Shown in pieces: positions 8,671 to 16,024 of a DNA stretch of 19,777 bases (position 1 is the stretch's first letter; every line of letters starts with the position of its first letter). Made by a program: the position numbers and the translations under genes. The stretch lies in the NCBI GenBank assembly GCA_039920305.1, contig JBDSEA010000030.1, positions 1-19,777 of the forward strand, read 5' to 3'. Origin of the DNA: DASRAJ01 sp039920305. GTDB lineage: Bacteria; Bacteroidota; Bacteroidia; Chitinophagales; UBA10324. The notes beneath the pieces were generated by a model. That model saw only the letters and a program-made list of their open reading frames with translations. It was not told the origin of the DNA and did no database searches.

Positions 8671-9723
8671 ATGCCTGATCATAAAAAATATTTAATTGGA
8701 ATTACCATTGGCGATATAAACGGTATTGGCATTGAAGTTATATTAAAGACTTTTATTGACAACCGGATGTATGAATGGTGCACGCCGGTTTTATATGGAT
8801 CGTCCAGAATCATTACGTTTCACAGAAAAGCATTAAGTCTCGGTCAATTCAATTTTGCTCAATCACGGGGTATTGACAGAATTCAGCCTAACACATTCAA
8901 TATTATCAATTGCTGGGATGATGATCCTGTGATTGAAACCGGACAGGCAAAAGAATCAGCGGGCAAATATGCATTGCTATCTATTGAAGCCGCAGTAAAG
9001 GATTTAAAAGAGGGAAAAATTGATGCATTGGTAACCGCTCCTATCAATAAGAAAACCATTGTTACAGAAAACTTTTCTTTCGCCGGGCATACCGGTTATC
9101 TTGCACAGCAGGCAGGTGTAAGTGATTACTGCATGCTTTTGTGCAGCAATGATTTTCGGGTGGGCTTAGTAACTGAGCATGTTCCTGTAACAGAAGTAGC
9201 AGCCCTCATTAATAAAGAAAGGATCGTCAGTAAACTTAATATCATTCGAAAATCACTCAAAACAGATTTCGGAATAGATAAGCCAAGGATCGCAGTATTG
9301 GGGTTAAATCCTCACGCCGGGGATGAGGGCTTGATAGGAAAAGAAGAGATTGATGAAATCTTACCCGCAATTGATGAATTAAAGAATAAAAATGTACTTG
9401 TTTTTGGTCCCTACGCGGCTGATGGTTTTTTTGGTAGTGGTAATTATAAAAAGTTTGATGCCATCCTCGCGATGTATCATGATCAGGGGCTTGTGCCCTT
9501 CAAGTTAGTGAGCTTTGATTCCGGTGTGAATTATACTGCAGGCCTGCCCTTCATTCGCACCTCACCTGATCACGGTACCGGCTTTGATATTGCGGGGAAA
9601 AATCTTGCACGGGAAGATTCGTTCCGGGAGGCTGTATTTTTTGCAATTGATATTATTAAGAAACGGGAATATCACAAGGAAATGACAGCCAATCCGCTTA
9701 GAACTACAGAGCTTATTTCATGA
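8671..9723 (+). CDS. pdxA: 4-hydroxythreonine-4-phosphate dehydrogenase PdxA
   Basis: This 350-residue cytoplasmic enzyme oxidises 4-phosphohydroxy-L-threonine in the deoxyxylulose-5-phosphate-dependent route to pyridoxal phosphate. The N-terminal IGITIGDINGIG (9-20) is the family glycine-rich start. Metal-binding histidines are seen at His140 in FAGHTGYL, His215 in NPHAGDEG and His270 in MYHDQG. TSPDHGTGFDIAG (297-309) is the C-terminal signature. Length is normal. The ATG at 8671 gives the expected short leader before GITIGD. The product supplies the cofactor needed by SerC, encoded 5 kb away, and SerC homologues can also act in the PLP route upstream of PdxA. The gene ends 89 bp from the convergent hydrolase. 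Confidence 0.96.
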   Translation: MPDHKKYLIGITIGDINGIGIEVILKTFIDNRMYEWCTPVLYGSSRIITFHRKALSLGQFNFAQSRGIDRIQPNTFNIINCWDDDPVIETGQAKESAGKYALLSIEAAVKDLKEGKIDALVTAPINKKTIVTENFSFAGHTGYLAQQAGVSDYCMLLCSNDFRVGLVTEHVPVTEVAALINKERIVSKLNIIRKSLKTDFGIDKPRIAVLGLNPHAGDEGLIGKEEIDEILPAIDELKNKNVLVFGPYAADGFFGSGNYKKFDAILAMYHDQGLVPFKLVSFDSGVNYTAGLPFIRTSPDHGTGFDIAGKNLAREDSFREAVFFAIDIIKKREYHKEMTANPLRTTELIS

Positions 9724-9812
9724 GAAGAAGATGCTTTCAGTAATTTAAAATATCTTGAAATTTGCGTGTGAAATTCTTGAGCTCTTACGTAAATTTAATC
9801 TTGAATCAACAC

Positions 9813-10637
9813 TTATTGTCCGAATCCCCACTTCAAAAACAAGGGCAATGCCTTTGACCATGTTATCTGGTTGTGTTTTCCGTTTTCAATTTCAGTATAC
9901 TCTATATCCTTGTAGGGCCGGTAACCTTTTTTTACAAGCTCACAAATCAAATCGAGAGTATCATCAATCGAATCAATTACTCCATTAGCATTGCGATCGG
10001 CAATTTCGTCCAGTGTGCCGGTCTGAAACCAGAATTTCAAATTTTTTTTATATAGCGACTTTCGAACCACATGATGAACTATCCGGTGCTTCTTTTCATC
10101 AAAACCATCCTCATACCCCCTGCTTCGCCACCATAACGACCCTGAAAACACACCAATCCGCTGGAACCAGTCGGGATGATTCCATCCAATGTCAAATGCC
10201 GACAACCCGCCAAGTGAAAATCCGGCAATCGCATTACATCCTGAATTTAAATCGAGCCGGAAATTCGCGCAAAGCAGGGGCATCAACTCTTCAACAACAA
10301 ACGCGGTGTATAATTTTGCCTTATTGCCTCTTTTCTTAAAATCTGCTTGTGATGCCACTCCATATTCAGCAATTCTATCACCTGCATTTATGGCGAATAC
10401 AATAATTTCCTGCATCTGATGTGTTCGTGTCAATCTCGACAAGGTGCTTTTTAACTTCAGAGCTTCTGCATCCTGTCCGTCATTTAAAATGAGGAACGGG
10501 AATTTTTTTCGTGTGTAAGGGTAATTGGCAGGCAAGAACAAGTCAAGGGTTACTTCGCGGCTTAGCCGCGCAGAATAAATCTGGTTGTGTCCTTCAATAT
10601 GAAATACCGGAACAGGATTTTTAGGACTGTAGAGCAA
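9813..10637 (-). CDS. Esterase-like alpha/beta hydrolase (enterochelin esterase D type)
   Basis: This 274-residue protein belongs to the esterase D/enterochelin esterase-like alpha/beta hydrolases; the substrate is unknown. The nucleophile elbow is GFSLGG at 139-144 (Ser141). Asp210 in GTLDE and His255 in GKHNQ are the likely remaining triad members. LILNDGQD (49-56) is the typical oxyanion-side loop. DRNANGVID at 214-222 resembles a DxNxNGxxD calcium loop. No signal peptide is seen, so it appears cytoplasmic. The called start is TTG at 10637, because no in-frame ATG occurs before residue 75 and the domain already begins near residue 10. On the minus strand 10654-10661 reads TATACTTG, one mismatch from the -7 consensus, which supports a start close to here. 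It is convergent with pdxA and divergent from yceD. Confidence 0.82.
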   Translation of the reverse strand: MLYSPKNPVPVFHIEGHNQIYSARLSREVTLDLFLPANYPYTRKKFPFLILNDGQDAEALKLKSTLSRLTRTHQMQEIIVFAINAGDRIAEYGVASQADFKKRGNKAKLYTAFVVEELMPLLCANFRLDLNSGCNAIAGFSLGGLSAFDIGWNHPDWFQRIGVFSGSLWWRSRGYEDGFDEKKHRIVHHVVRKSLYKKNLKFWFQTGTLDEIADRNANGVIDSIDDTLDLICELVKKGYRPYKDIEYTEIENGKHNQITWSKALPLFLKWGFGQ

Positions 10638-10744
10638 ATACTGAATTTGCGGGCAAGTATAACGAAGTTTGAGCCACGCAATTTGCAGGTAGGTTTTTCA
10701 CCGTTGCGCAACATTCCCGTATAATAAGGTTTTCCGAAATCTAT

Positions 10745-10752
10745 TACATTTG
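10745..10752 (+). promoter_or_regulatory. Candidate -7 box of the yceD-rpmF-plsX operon
   Basis: TACATTTG matches TAnnTTTG and ends 25 nt before the ATG at 10778. The leader also carries AAAGGAG three bases before the ATG, a Shine-Dalgarno-like string that is uncommon in this phylum and rather close to the start. Confidence 0.5.
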
Positions 10753-10777
10753 CCCCTCGCTAAAAATAAAGGAGCTG

Positions 10778-11314
10778 ATGCACCCGCTGCGACAATATGA
10801 GATTCCCTTCGTGGGGTTGAAACATGGGGTTACCAACTTCAACTATCATATTGATGACAGATTTTTTGGATTGTTTACCGGCTCATTAGTAGAGCAGGCC
10901 GATATAAACGTGATACTGAAGTTTGATAAACACACTTCGTTCTTTAATCTTCATTTTCAGCTTGATGGTAAAATTCATCTTCCATGTGACCGGTGCGGAT
11001 CGGAGCTTGATTATCCTGTGGAAAATGAATACTCTATCGTGGTAAAATTTGATGAGCATCATGAAGATGAGCATGATGATTCGCTCGCTGATGTAGTATA
11101 TATTGGCAGGCATGAAACACACTTCAGTGTTGCACAATTGATTTATGAATTTGTAAACCTGAGCATTCCGATTAACCATGTTACCTGTGATAATCTTACC
11201 GGTAAAAAGCCATGTAATCAAAAAGTACTTGAAGAATTAAACAATCTTGCAGTCAAACATCATATGCCGGCTAATCCCCGGTGGAATGATCTAACCAAAA
11301 TAAAATTTAATTAA
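10778..11314 (+). CDS. yceD: YceD/DUF177 family protein
   Basis: This 178-residue protein belongs to the DUF177/YceD family, members of which are needed for 23S rRNA accumulation in E. coli and plants; the biochemical activity is not settled. The family hallmark LPCDRCGSELDYPV is at 68-81 (Cys70, Cys73), preceded by the beta-rich half. A second pair of cysteines at 137 and 146 (VTCDN and KPCNQ) could complete a zinc site. An acidic His/Asp/Glu stretch runs at 92-101. The gene ends one base before rpmF, the near-universal partner of yceD, which supports the assignment strongly. It is the first gene of the run through plsX, with a -7 box just upstream. Confidence 0.9.
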   Translation: MHPLRQYEIPFVGLKHGVTNFNYHIDDRFFGLFTGSLVEQADINVILKFDKHTSFFNLHFQLDGKIHLPCDRCGSELDYPVENEYSIVVKFDEHHEDEHDDSLADVVYIGRHETHFSVAQLIYEFVNLSIPINHVTCDNLTGKKPCNQKVLEELNNLAVKHHMPANPRWNDLTKIKFN

Positions 11315-11315
11315 C

Positions 11316-11501
11316 ATGCCCAATCCTAAGAGAAGACATTCGAAAACCCGCCAGCGCGATCGTCGCACACACGATAAAGCCGAAATGCCAACCTTTAGCA
11401 CTGACCCAGTCACCGGAGCCTCGCATATCCGCCATCGAGCCCACTATCATGAGGGTGAACTGTTTTATAAAGGCAAAAAAATCCTCTCAAAAGGAGAATA
11501 G
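11316..11501 (+). CDS. rpmF: 50S ribosomal protein L32, cysteine-free form
   Basis: This 61-residue basic protein is the large-subunit protein L32. The N-terminus MPNPKRRHSKTRQRDRRTHD is the strongly conserved region. The C-terminal half, which in zinc-binding L32 carries two CxxC-like pairs, here has no cysteine at all (TDPVTGASHIRHRAH at 29-43), so this is a zinc-independent form. Cysteine-free L32 appears to be ordinary in parts of the Bacteroidota, so it is not necessarily a zinc-starvation paralogue. It starts two bases after the last base of yceD and must be translated from the same message. Confidence 0.96.
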   Translation: MPNPKRRHSKTRQRDRRTHDKAEMPTFSTDPVTGASHIRHRAHYHEGELFYKGKKILSKGE

Positions 11502-11568
11502 ATTGTTGAAAAGCCGGTTGCCATTTCATAACCTCAAGCAATGTGCATTTCTAAACACGTTTTTTGTG

Positions 11569-11607
11569 AGGGGAATTTTGATTATTGCTTTTATGAAATT
11601 CACCCCT
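11569..11607. other. Imperfect hairpin between rpmF and plsX
   Basis: AGGGG (11569-11573) and AATTT (11574-11578) can pair with AAATT (11596-11600) and CCCCT (11603-11607), with a two-base bulge and a 17-base loop. No T-run follows, so it is not a classical terminator. It could be a processing or attenuation element separating the very high expression of rpmF from plsX. Confidence 0.3.
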
Positions 11608-11658
11608 TCAGCCTGTACTGCGGAATTGATCAAAATTACTAAGCCAACTGCATTATAA

Positions 11659-12621
11659 ATGAAAATTGGTCTTGATGCCATGGGAGGTGATTACGCACCG
11701 GGCGAATGCATAAAAGGAGCGTTGCAGGTATCAGAAGAACTTGGCAGCAATCACCAGATTGTTTTGTTCGGTGATGAGCCTGCTATCCGGTCAATTATTA
11801 AATCACAAGGTTGCACAATTGATCAGTTTGAAATAATTCATTGCACAGAGGTTATTGGAATGGCTGAGTCACCAACAAAAGCATTTCAGCAAAAGCCAAA
11901 CTCCAGTATATCAGTAGGTTTTTATTTTTTGAAAGAAGGAAAAATCGATGCGTTTTCCGGGGCAGGGAATACAGGTGCCATGCTGGTGGGGGCCATGTAT
12001 AGCGTGAAAACGATGGAAGGCGTTTTGCGCCCTGCATTATGTACAGTGGTGCCGCGCGACAACGGAAGGATTGGTATTCTCCTTGACATAGGGGCAAATG
12101 TTGACTGCAAGCCTGAAAATTTATTACAGTTTGGCATTATGGGTTCTTTGTATGCAAAACTAATTTACCATGTAGAGAATCCGCGTGTAGCTTTGATCAG
12201 CATAGGAGAAGAAGAGGGAAAAGGAAATCTTCTGGTGAAGGAAACATCAGAGATTATGCGCGAAAGCGATAAGCTGACCTTTGTAGGTAACATCGAGGGA
12301 AGGGATATTTTTTCAGATAAAGCTGATGTGATGGTGTGCGATGGCTTTGTCGGAAATATCATCCTCAAATTCGGTGAATCCATTTATGACATGATCAAAA
12401 GCCGCGGAATAAAAGACCATTACTGGGATCGATTCAACTATGAAAATTATGGAGGCACCGGAATACTTGGTGTAAATGCGCCTGTCGTAATAGGTCACGG
12501 AATCTCCAATGCAACTGCCTTCCGGCAGATGATACTTCTAACACGTGAAATGGTTCAAAACCGCCTGGTTGAAGTTTTCAAGGAAGTGTTTATTGAACAT
12601 CATGCTGAAGAGCAGCTATAA
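11659..12621 (+). CDS. plsX: Phosphate acyltransferase PlsX
   Basis: This 320-residue peripheral membrane enzyme converts acyl-ACP to acyl-phosphate, the donor for PlsY in glycerophospholipid synthesis. Motifs are DAMGGD (6-11), GAGNTGA (101-107), LLDIGAN (141-147), NIEGRD (211-216) and CDGFVGN (227-233), all in normal order and spacing. Length is typical. The ATG at 11659 is chosen because MKIGLDAMGGD is the standard N-terminus. The 157 bp before it contains no convincing gene or strong promoter, so transcription probably reads through from yceD-rpmF. fabH lies 132 bp downstream with its own promoter candidate. Confidence 0.97.
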   Translation: MKIGLDAMGGDYAPGECIKGALQVSEELGSNHQIVLFGDEPAIRSIIKSQGCTIDQFEIIHCTEVIGMAESPTKAFQQKPNSSISVGFYFLKEGKIDAFSGAGNTGAMLVGAMYSVKTMEGVLRPALCTVVPRDNGRIGILLDIGANVDCKPENLLQFGIMGSLYAKLIYHVENPRVALISIGEEEGKGNLLVKETSEIMRESDKLTFVGNIEGRDIFSDKADVMVCDGFVGNIILKFGESIYDMIKSRGIKDHYWDRFNYENYGGTGILGVNAPVVIGHGISNATAFRQMILLTREMVQNRLVEVFKEVFIEHHAEEQL

Positions 12622-12680
12622 AAATACTGATACTTACATTCCTAAAAAGCTCTCATTTATTTTCTACCAATCTTTTTATT

Positions 12681-12717
12681 CCCGGTCTTTTTAAAAAAGT
12701 AAAGGTTGAATACCGGG
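12681..12717 (+). terminator. Possible terminator hairpin after plsX
   Basis: CCCGGT (12681-12686) and ACCGGG (12712-12717) are perfect 6 bp arms. Inside them CTTTTT and AAAAAG (12687-12699) can form a second stem. No T-run follows directly, so termination is uncertain, but the structure sits between plsX and the fabH promoter box. Confidence 0.35.
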
Positions 12718-12721
12718 CAGT

Positions 12722-12729
12722 TATCTTTG
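12722..12729 (+). promoter_or_regulatory. Candidate -7 box before fabH
   Basis: TATCTTTG followed by C is a perfect TAnnTTTG match and ends 24 nt before the fabH ATG. A TTG at 12706-12708 is too close for normal -33 spacing. Its presence suggests fabH can be transcribed apart from plsX. Confidence 0.5.
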
Positions 12730-12753
12730 CCTTCCCACTTCAAAAAGTAACTC

Positions 12754-13743
12754 ATGGCAAAGATCACCGCAGCAATTACAGGCGTACACGCATGGGTGCC
12801 TGATAGCGTTCTCTCCAACGCCGATCTTGAAAAAATGGTGGATACTACTGATGAATGGATCATGTCCCGGACCGGAATCAGCGAGCGGAGAATTCTTCGC
12901 GGGGAGGGTAAAGGAACTTCTGTAATCGGCATCAATGCAGTACAAGGCTTGCTGAAAAAAACAAATACCAATCCTGACAGCATTGAGCTTTTGATATGCG
13001 CTACAACTACTCCTGACATGCAGTTTCCGGCTACAGCAAATATCATTTGTGATGAAGCGGGATTAAAGCATGCATGGGGATATGATCTTCAGGCTGCCTG
13101 CTCCGGATTTCTTTACGCACTAACTACAGCTGCACGCATGATTGAATCAGGTGCCATACGACGAGCCATTGTTGTGGGTGCCGATAAAATGTCTTCTATC
13201 ATTGATTACACTGACCGAACCACCTGTGTGATTTTCGGTGATGGAGGCGGTGCAGTTTTGCTCGAGCCAAACTCACACAGCCTGGGAGTACTCGATTGCA
13301 TCATGTACACCAATGGCGCCGGACGAGTGCACCTTCACCAGAAAGCGGGTGGCTCTGCAATGCCTTCCTCAAAAGAAACTGTTGAGAGAAGATTGCATTA
13401 TGTTTATCAGGAAGGTCAGGCGGTTTACAAATTCGCGGTGTCAAAGATGGCAGATGTTGGCTATGAAATTCTCACCAAGAATGGATTGACCGCTGAGGAT
13501 ATTGCCTGGCTTGTACCTCACCAGGCAAATAAAAGGATCATTGATGCCACAGCAGCCAAGATGAATCTTCCGCCGGAAAAAGTGATGCTGAACATTCAGA
13601 AATATGGCAACACTACAAATGGTACCATTCCGCTTTGCCTTTGGGAATGGGAGAAAAAGTTGCACAAGGGAGATAACCTCATCCTCTGCGCTTTTGGAGG
13701 GGGATTTACATGGGGTGCAGTATGGCTGAAATGGGCATATTGA
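12754..13743 (+). CDS. fabH: Beta-ketoacyl-ACP synthase III FabH
   Basis: This 329-residue cytoplasmic enzyme condenses acetyl-CoA (or another short acyl-CoA) with malonyl-ACP to start type II fatty acid synthesis. The Cys-His-Asn triad is clear: Cys116 in LQAACSGF, His256 in LVPHQANKR, and Asn286 in YGNTTNGT. The N-terminal TTDEWIMSRTGISERR (31-46) and the C-terminal CAFGGGFTWGA (312-322) are family signatures. Length is typical. It follows plsX, as in many bacteria, and precedes efp by 116 bp. It has its own -7 box. Branched or straight primer preference cannot be judged from sequence. Confidence 0.97.
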   Translation: MAKITAAITGVHAWVPDSVLSNADLEKMVDTTDEWIMSRTGISERRILRGEGKGTSVIGINAVQGLLKKTNTNPDSIELLICATTTPDMQFPATANIICDEAGLKHAWGYDLQAACSGFLYALTTAARMIESGAIRRAIVVGADKMSSIIDYTDRTTCVIFGDGGGAVLLEPNSHSLGVLDCIMYTNGAGRVHLHQKAGGSAMPSSKETVERRLHYVYQEGQAVYKFAVSKMADVGYEILTKNGLTAEDIAWLVPHQANKRIIDATAAKMNLPPEKVMLNIQKYGNTTNGTIPLCLWEWEKKLHKGDNLILCAFGGGFTWGAVWLKWAY

Positions 13744-13859
13744 GGTAATGTAGAATAGTGAATGAAGAAGGAAATGCAGCCTGCATAATAATTTGATTAT
13801 AATACTCAGAACTAAGAATTAATGACTAATACAAAATTACTGACTATACACTACTAACA

Positions 13860-14423
13860 ATGGCAACCACAACAGATATAAGAAAGGGATTAACAATTGA
13901 CTTCAAAAATGATCTCTATACGATAGTAGATTTTCAGCATGTAAAACCAGGCAAGGGTGGTGCTTTTGTCAGGACAAAGCTGAAAAGTGTAACAACCGGA
14001 AAGGTAATTGATCAAACCTGGAATTCCGGTGAATCAATATCCCCGGTACAGGTTCAGCGCAGAAAATATCAATACCTGTATAAGGATGATACGGGTTACA
14101 GCTTCATGGATCAAAATACTTTTGACCAGGTAACCTTATCCGAGGAAATGGTTGTTGGCCATGAATACCTGAAGGAGGGGCAGGAAGTCGAAATTGCATT
14201 CCACTCCCAGACGGATAAGCCACTCACCTGTGAACTTCCGGTGAATGTTATTCTTGAAATCACGAGCGCCGAACCTGCAGTAAAAGGTGACACTGCAAAT
14301 AACCCGATGAAAAAAGCGCAGCTTGAAACAGGTGCTGAAATATTGGTTCCCATGTTCGTGAACGAAGGAATCAAAGTGAAAGTAGATACCCGCACAGGCG
14401 AATACGTAGAACGCGTAAAGTAG
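13860..14423 (+). CDS. efp: Elongation factor P
   Basis: This 187-residue three-domain, tRNA-shaped protein binds between the ribosomal P and E sites and relieves stalling at consecutive prolines. The tip loop of domain I is PGKGGAF at 30-36, with Lys32 at the position that is lysylated in E. coli. The modification state here is unknown, since no modification gene is in the window. The C-terminal TGEYVERVK is the typical end of domain III. The ATG at 13860 gives the standard leader. It follows fabH, but the accB-accC genes that often come next in Bacteroidota are absent; a decayed minus-strand gene begins 18 bp downstream instead. Confidence 0.97.
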   Translation: MATTTDIRKGLTIDFKNDLYTIVDFQHVKPGKGGAFVRTKLKSVTTGKVIDQTWNSGESISPVQVQRRKYQYLYKDDTGYSFMDQNTFDQVTLSEEMVVGHEYLKEGQEVEIAFHSQTDKPLTCELPVNVILEITSAEPAVKGDTANNPMKKAQLETGAEILVPMFVNEGIKVKVDTRTGEYVERVK

Positions 14424-14439
14424 CCGCAGAATCTGCTCC

Positions 14440-14455
14440 GCTAAAAATATTTAGC
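14440..14455. terminator. Short AT-rich hairpin after efp
   Basis: GCTAAA (14440-14445) and TTTAGC (14450-14455) form a 6 bp stem with a four-base loop, 16 bp after the efp stop and followed by an AT-rich stretch. It overlaps the stop codon of the minus-strand remnant. It is weak, and could act as a bidirectional terminator. Confidence 0.3.
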
Positions 14456-14808
14456 AATTAAAATTTTCCTGTTAACTATTTCATCCTTCACCTTCACAGG
14501 GAACAGATACATTCCGGCAGATTGATCGGTTAATTCACCGTAGTGTCAGTGCTTAAAATTATTTTGAGTTCGTTACAGTCGATGGTCCCCGACAGGTCTA
14601 TTACGATATTTTACATATCATTTCGCACAGGTAAAAAACACTTATTGATACTTCACCATCCGCTCGATTGGAATAAGTATTATTTCAATCTCATACACCT
14701 GCGGCAACGCTTGTGACATTTTTTCGAAGGCTCCGCAGAGTCGCCCGGCATTGTCCCGGTAAAAAACGGAATGGGGAAAATGAAAACAAGCAAGAGAAAT
14801 TTTTTCAT
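14441..14808 (-). pseudogene. Decayed small T9SS-secreted protein gene
   Basis: Three minus-strand pieces in different frames fit one broken gene. The 5' piece (14680-14808, 42 codons) begins MKKFLLLVFIFPIPFF, a clear signal peptide, then runs into a Cys/Arg-rich string and a stop; a second frame is open to 14642. A middle piece (14530-14610) reads IVIDLSGTIDCNELKIIL. The 3' piece (14441-14545) reads LTDQSAGMYLFPVKV and NRKILIAKYF before a stop. The pattern DLSG, then SAGMYLF, then a basic beta-strand end resembles the last part of a type A T9SS sorting domain. Joining the pieces needs at least two frameshifts, so decay is likelier than a living gene, although the 42-residue peptide alone could be translated. 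It overlaps the upstream open frame of serC. Confidence 0.45.
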
Positions 14809-14865
14809 GATCCTTTTAACCTGCTTGCAAGATATTTACTCCATCCAAAGCGGAATTTCATTGAT

Positions 14866-14873
14866 TAATTTTG
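14866..14873 (+). promoter_or_regulatory. Candidate -7 box before serC
   Basis: TAATTTTG matches TAnnTTTG and ends 23 nt before the ATG at 14897. Its position inside the longer open frame that begins at 14771 supports 14897 as the true serC start. Confidence 0.5.
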
Positions 14874-14896
14874 GGGCGGTAATTCAAACTGTTTTC

Positions 14897-15967
14897 ATGA
14901 AAAAATACAATTTCTATTCAGGTCCTGCGATTCTGCCCCCTGAAGTTTTTGATGAGGCGGCAAAAGCAATAATTGAGCTTGATAACATCGGCTTGTCGCT
15001 CATTGAAATCTCGCACCGGAGCAAAGAGTTTGTTGCGGTAGTGGATGAAGCGATTGAATTAGTAAGGGAGATCACCGGGCTGGGTGAGGAATACAAAATA
15101 CTCTTTTTGCAGGGAGGCGCTACCATGCAATTCTGCCAGGTTCCTTATAATCTTCTGGATGATCATGAAACAGCGGCCTACATGGAGATCGGGTCATGGT
15201 CGAAAAAAGCGATCAGGGAAGCGAAGCTATTTGGAAAAGTCAATGTACTTGCCTCCTCAGCAGATAAGAATTACACCTTTATCCCGAAGAACTATACCAT
15301 TCCCCGGGATGCAAAATATTTTCACATCACCACGAATGAAACCATTCACGGTATACAGATGCAGACAATTCCTGACTCTCCGGTACCCTTGATCGGTGAT
15401 ATGAGTTCTGATATCTTTTCAAGACCCCTCGATTGGAAAAAATTTGACATGATTTATGGAGGCGCACAAAAAAATATAGGACCCGCAGGTGCCACACTTG
15501 TTATCATCAAAGAAAGCTTATTGGGAAAAGTGAAGCGGCAGATACCAACTATGCTTGATTACCGCTCTCATATTAAAGACAATTCGCTTCACAATACTCC
15601 CTGCACCTTTTCCATTTACGTGTGCATGCTCACTCTTCGATGGCTGAGAGCAAATGGCGGATTGGCCGGAGCGGAAAAAAGAAATATTCAGAAAGCCGCG
15701 AGACTCTATGAAACTCTGGATTCCAGTAATTTATTTGAAGGGAATGTTGCCCGGGAAGATCGCTCAACAATGAATGTTACCTGGGTATTGAAAAAACCTG
15801 AACTCGAAGAGGCGTTCAACACCTTCGCAAAAGAAAATGGCTGTATCGGCATCAAGGGACATCGAAGTGTCGGAGGATTCCGCGCATCCATTTATAATGC
15901 GATGCCCATTGAAGGGGTTGAAATTCTAATCGGGGTAATGAAGGAATTTGAGAGGAAGAATGGCTGA
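14897..15967 (+). CDS. serC: Phosphoserine aminotransferase SerC
   Basis: This 356-residue PLP enzyme transaminates 3-phosphohydroxypyruvate with glutamate to phosphoserine, and in many bacteria also serves the PLP route. The N-terminus KKYNFYSGPAILP is the family start. Lys192 in YGGAQKNIGPAG binds PLP, and GHRSVGGFRASIYNA (321-335) is the phosphate-binding C-terminal motif. The frame is open from an ATG at 14771, but the extra 42 residues have no family counterpart, overlap a decayed minus-strand gene, and would place the -7 box inside the coding region; I therefore use 14897, which gives normal length. serA follows after 57 bp. Confidence 0.95.
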   Translation: MKKYNFYSGPAILPPEVFDEAAKAIIELDNIGLSLIEISHRSKEFVAVVDEAIELVREITGLGEEYKILFLQGGATMQFCQVPYNLLDDHETAAYMEIGSWSKKAIREAKLFGKVNVLASSADKNYTFIPKNYTIPRDAKYFHITTNETIHGIQMQTIPDSPVPLIGDMSSDIFSRPLDWKKFDMIYGGAQKNIGPAGATLVIIKESLLGKVKRQIPTMLDYRSHIKDNSLHNTPCTFSIYVCMLTLRWLRANGGLAGAEKRNIQKAARLYETLDSSNLFEGNVAREDRSTMNVTWVLKKPELEEAFNTFAKENGCIGIKGHRSVGGFRASIYNAMPIEGVEILIGVMKEFERKNG

Positions 15968-16024
15968 TACCGGCATGTACGTAATGATAATTTCCCGCCT
16001 GCAAATCAATAATGCACAACACAC

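Noticed and set aside
9724..9812. Terminator search between pdxA and the convergent hydrolase
   Set aside because: No stem with a T-run was found; only loosely similar AT-rich strings (near 9741 and 9791).
10886..11221. A 111-codon frame antisense to yceD
   Set aside because: yceD has its cysteine motif and the rpmF partner; the antisense frame has no recognisable feature.
11449..11658. A 69-codon plus-strand frame ending just before plsX
   Set aside because: It starts inside rpmF in another frame and reads into the spacer with no motif; its abutment to plsX looks accidental.
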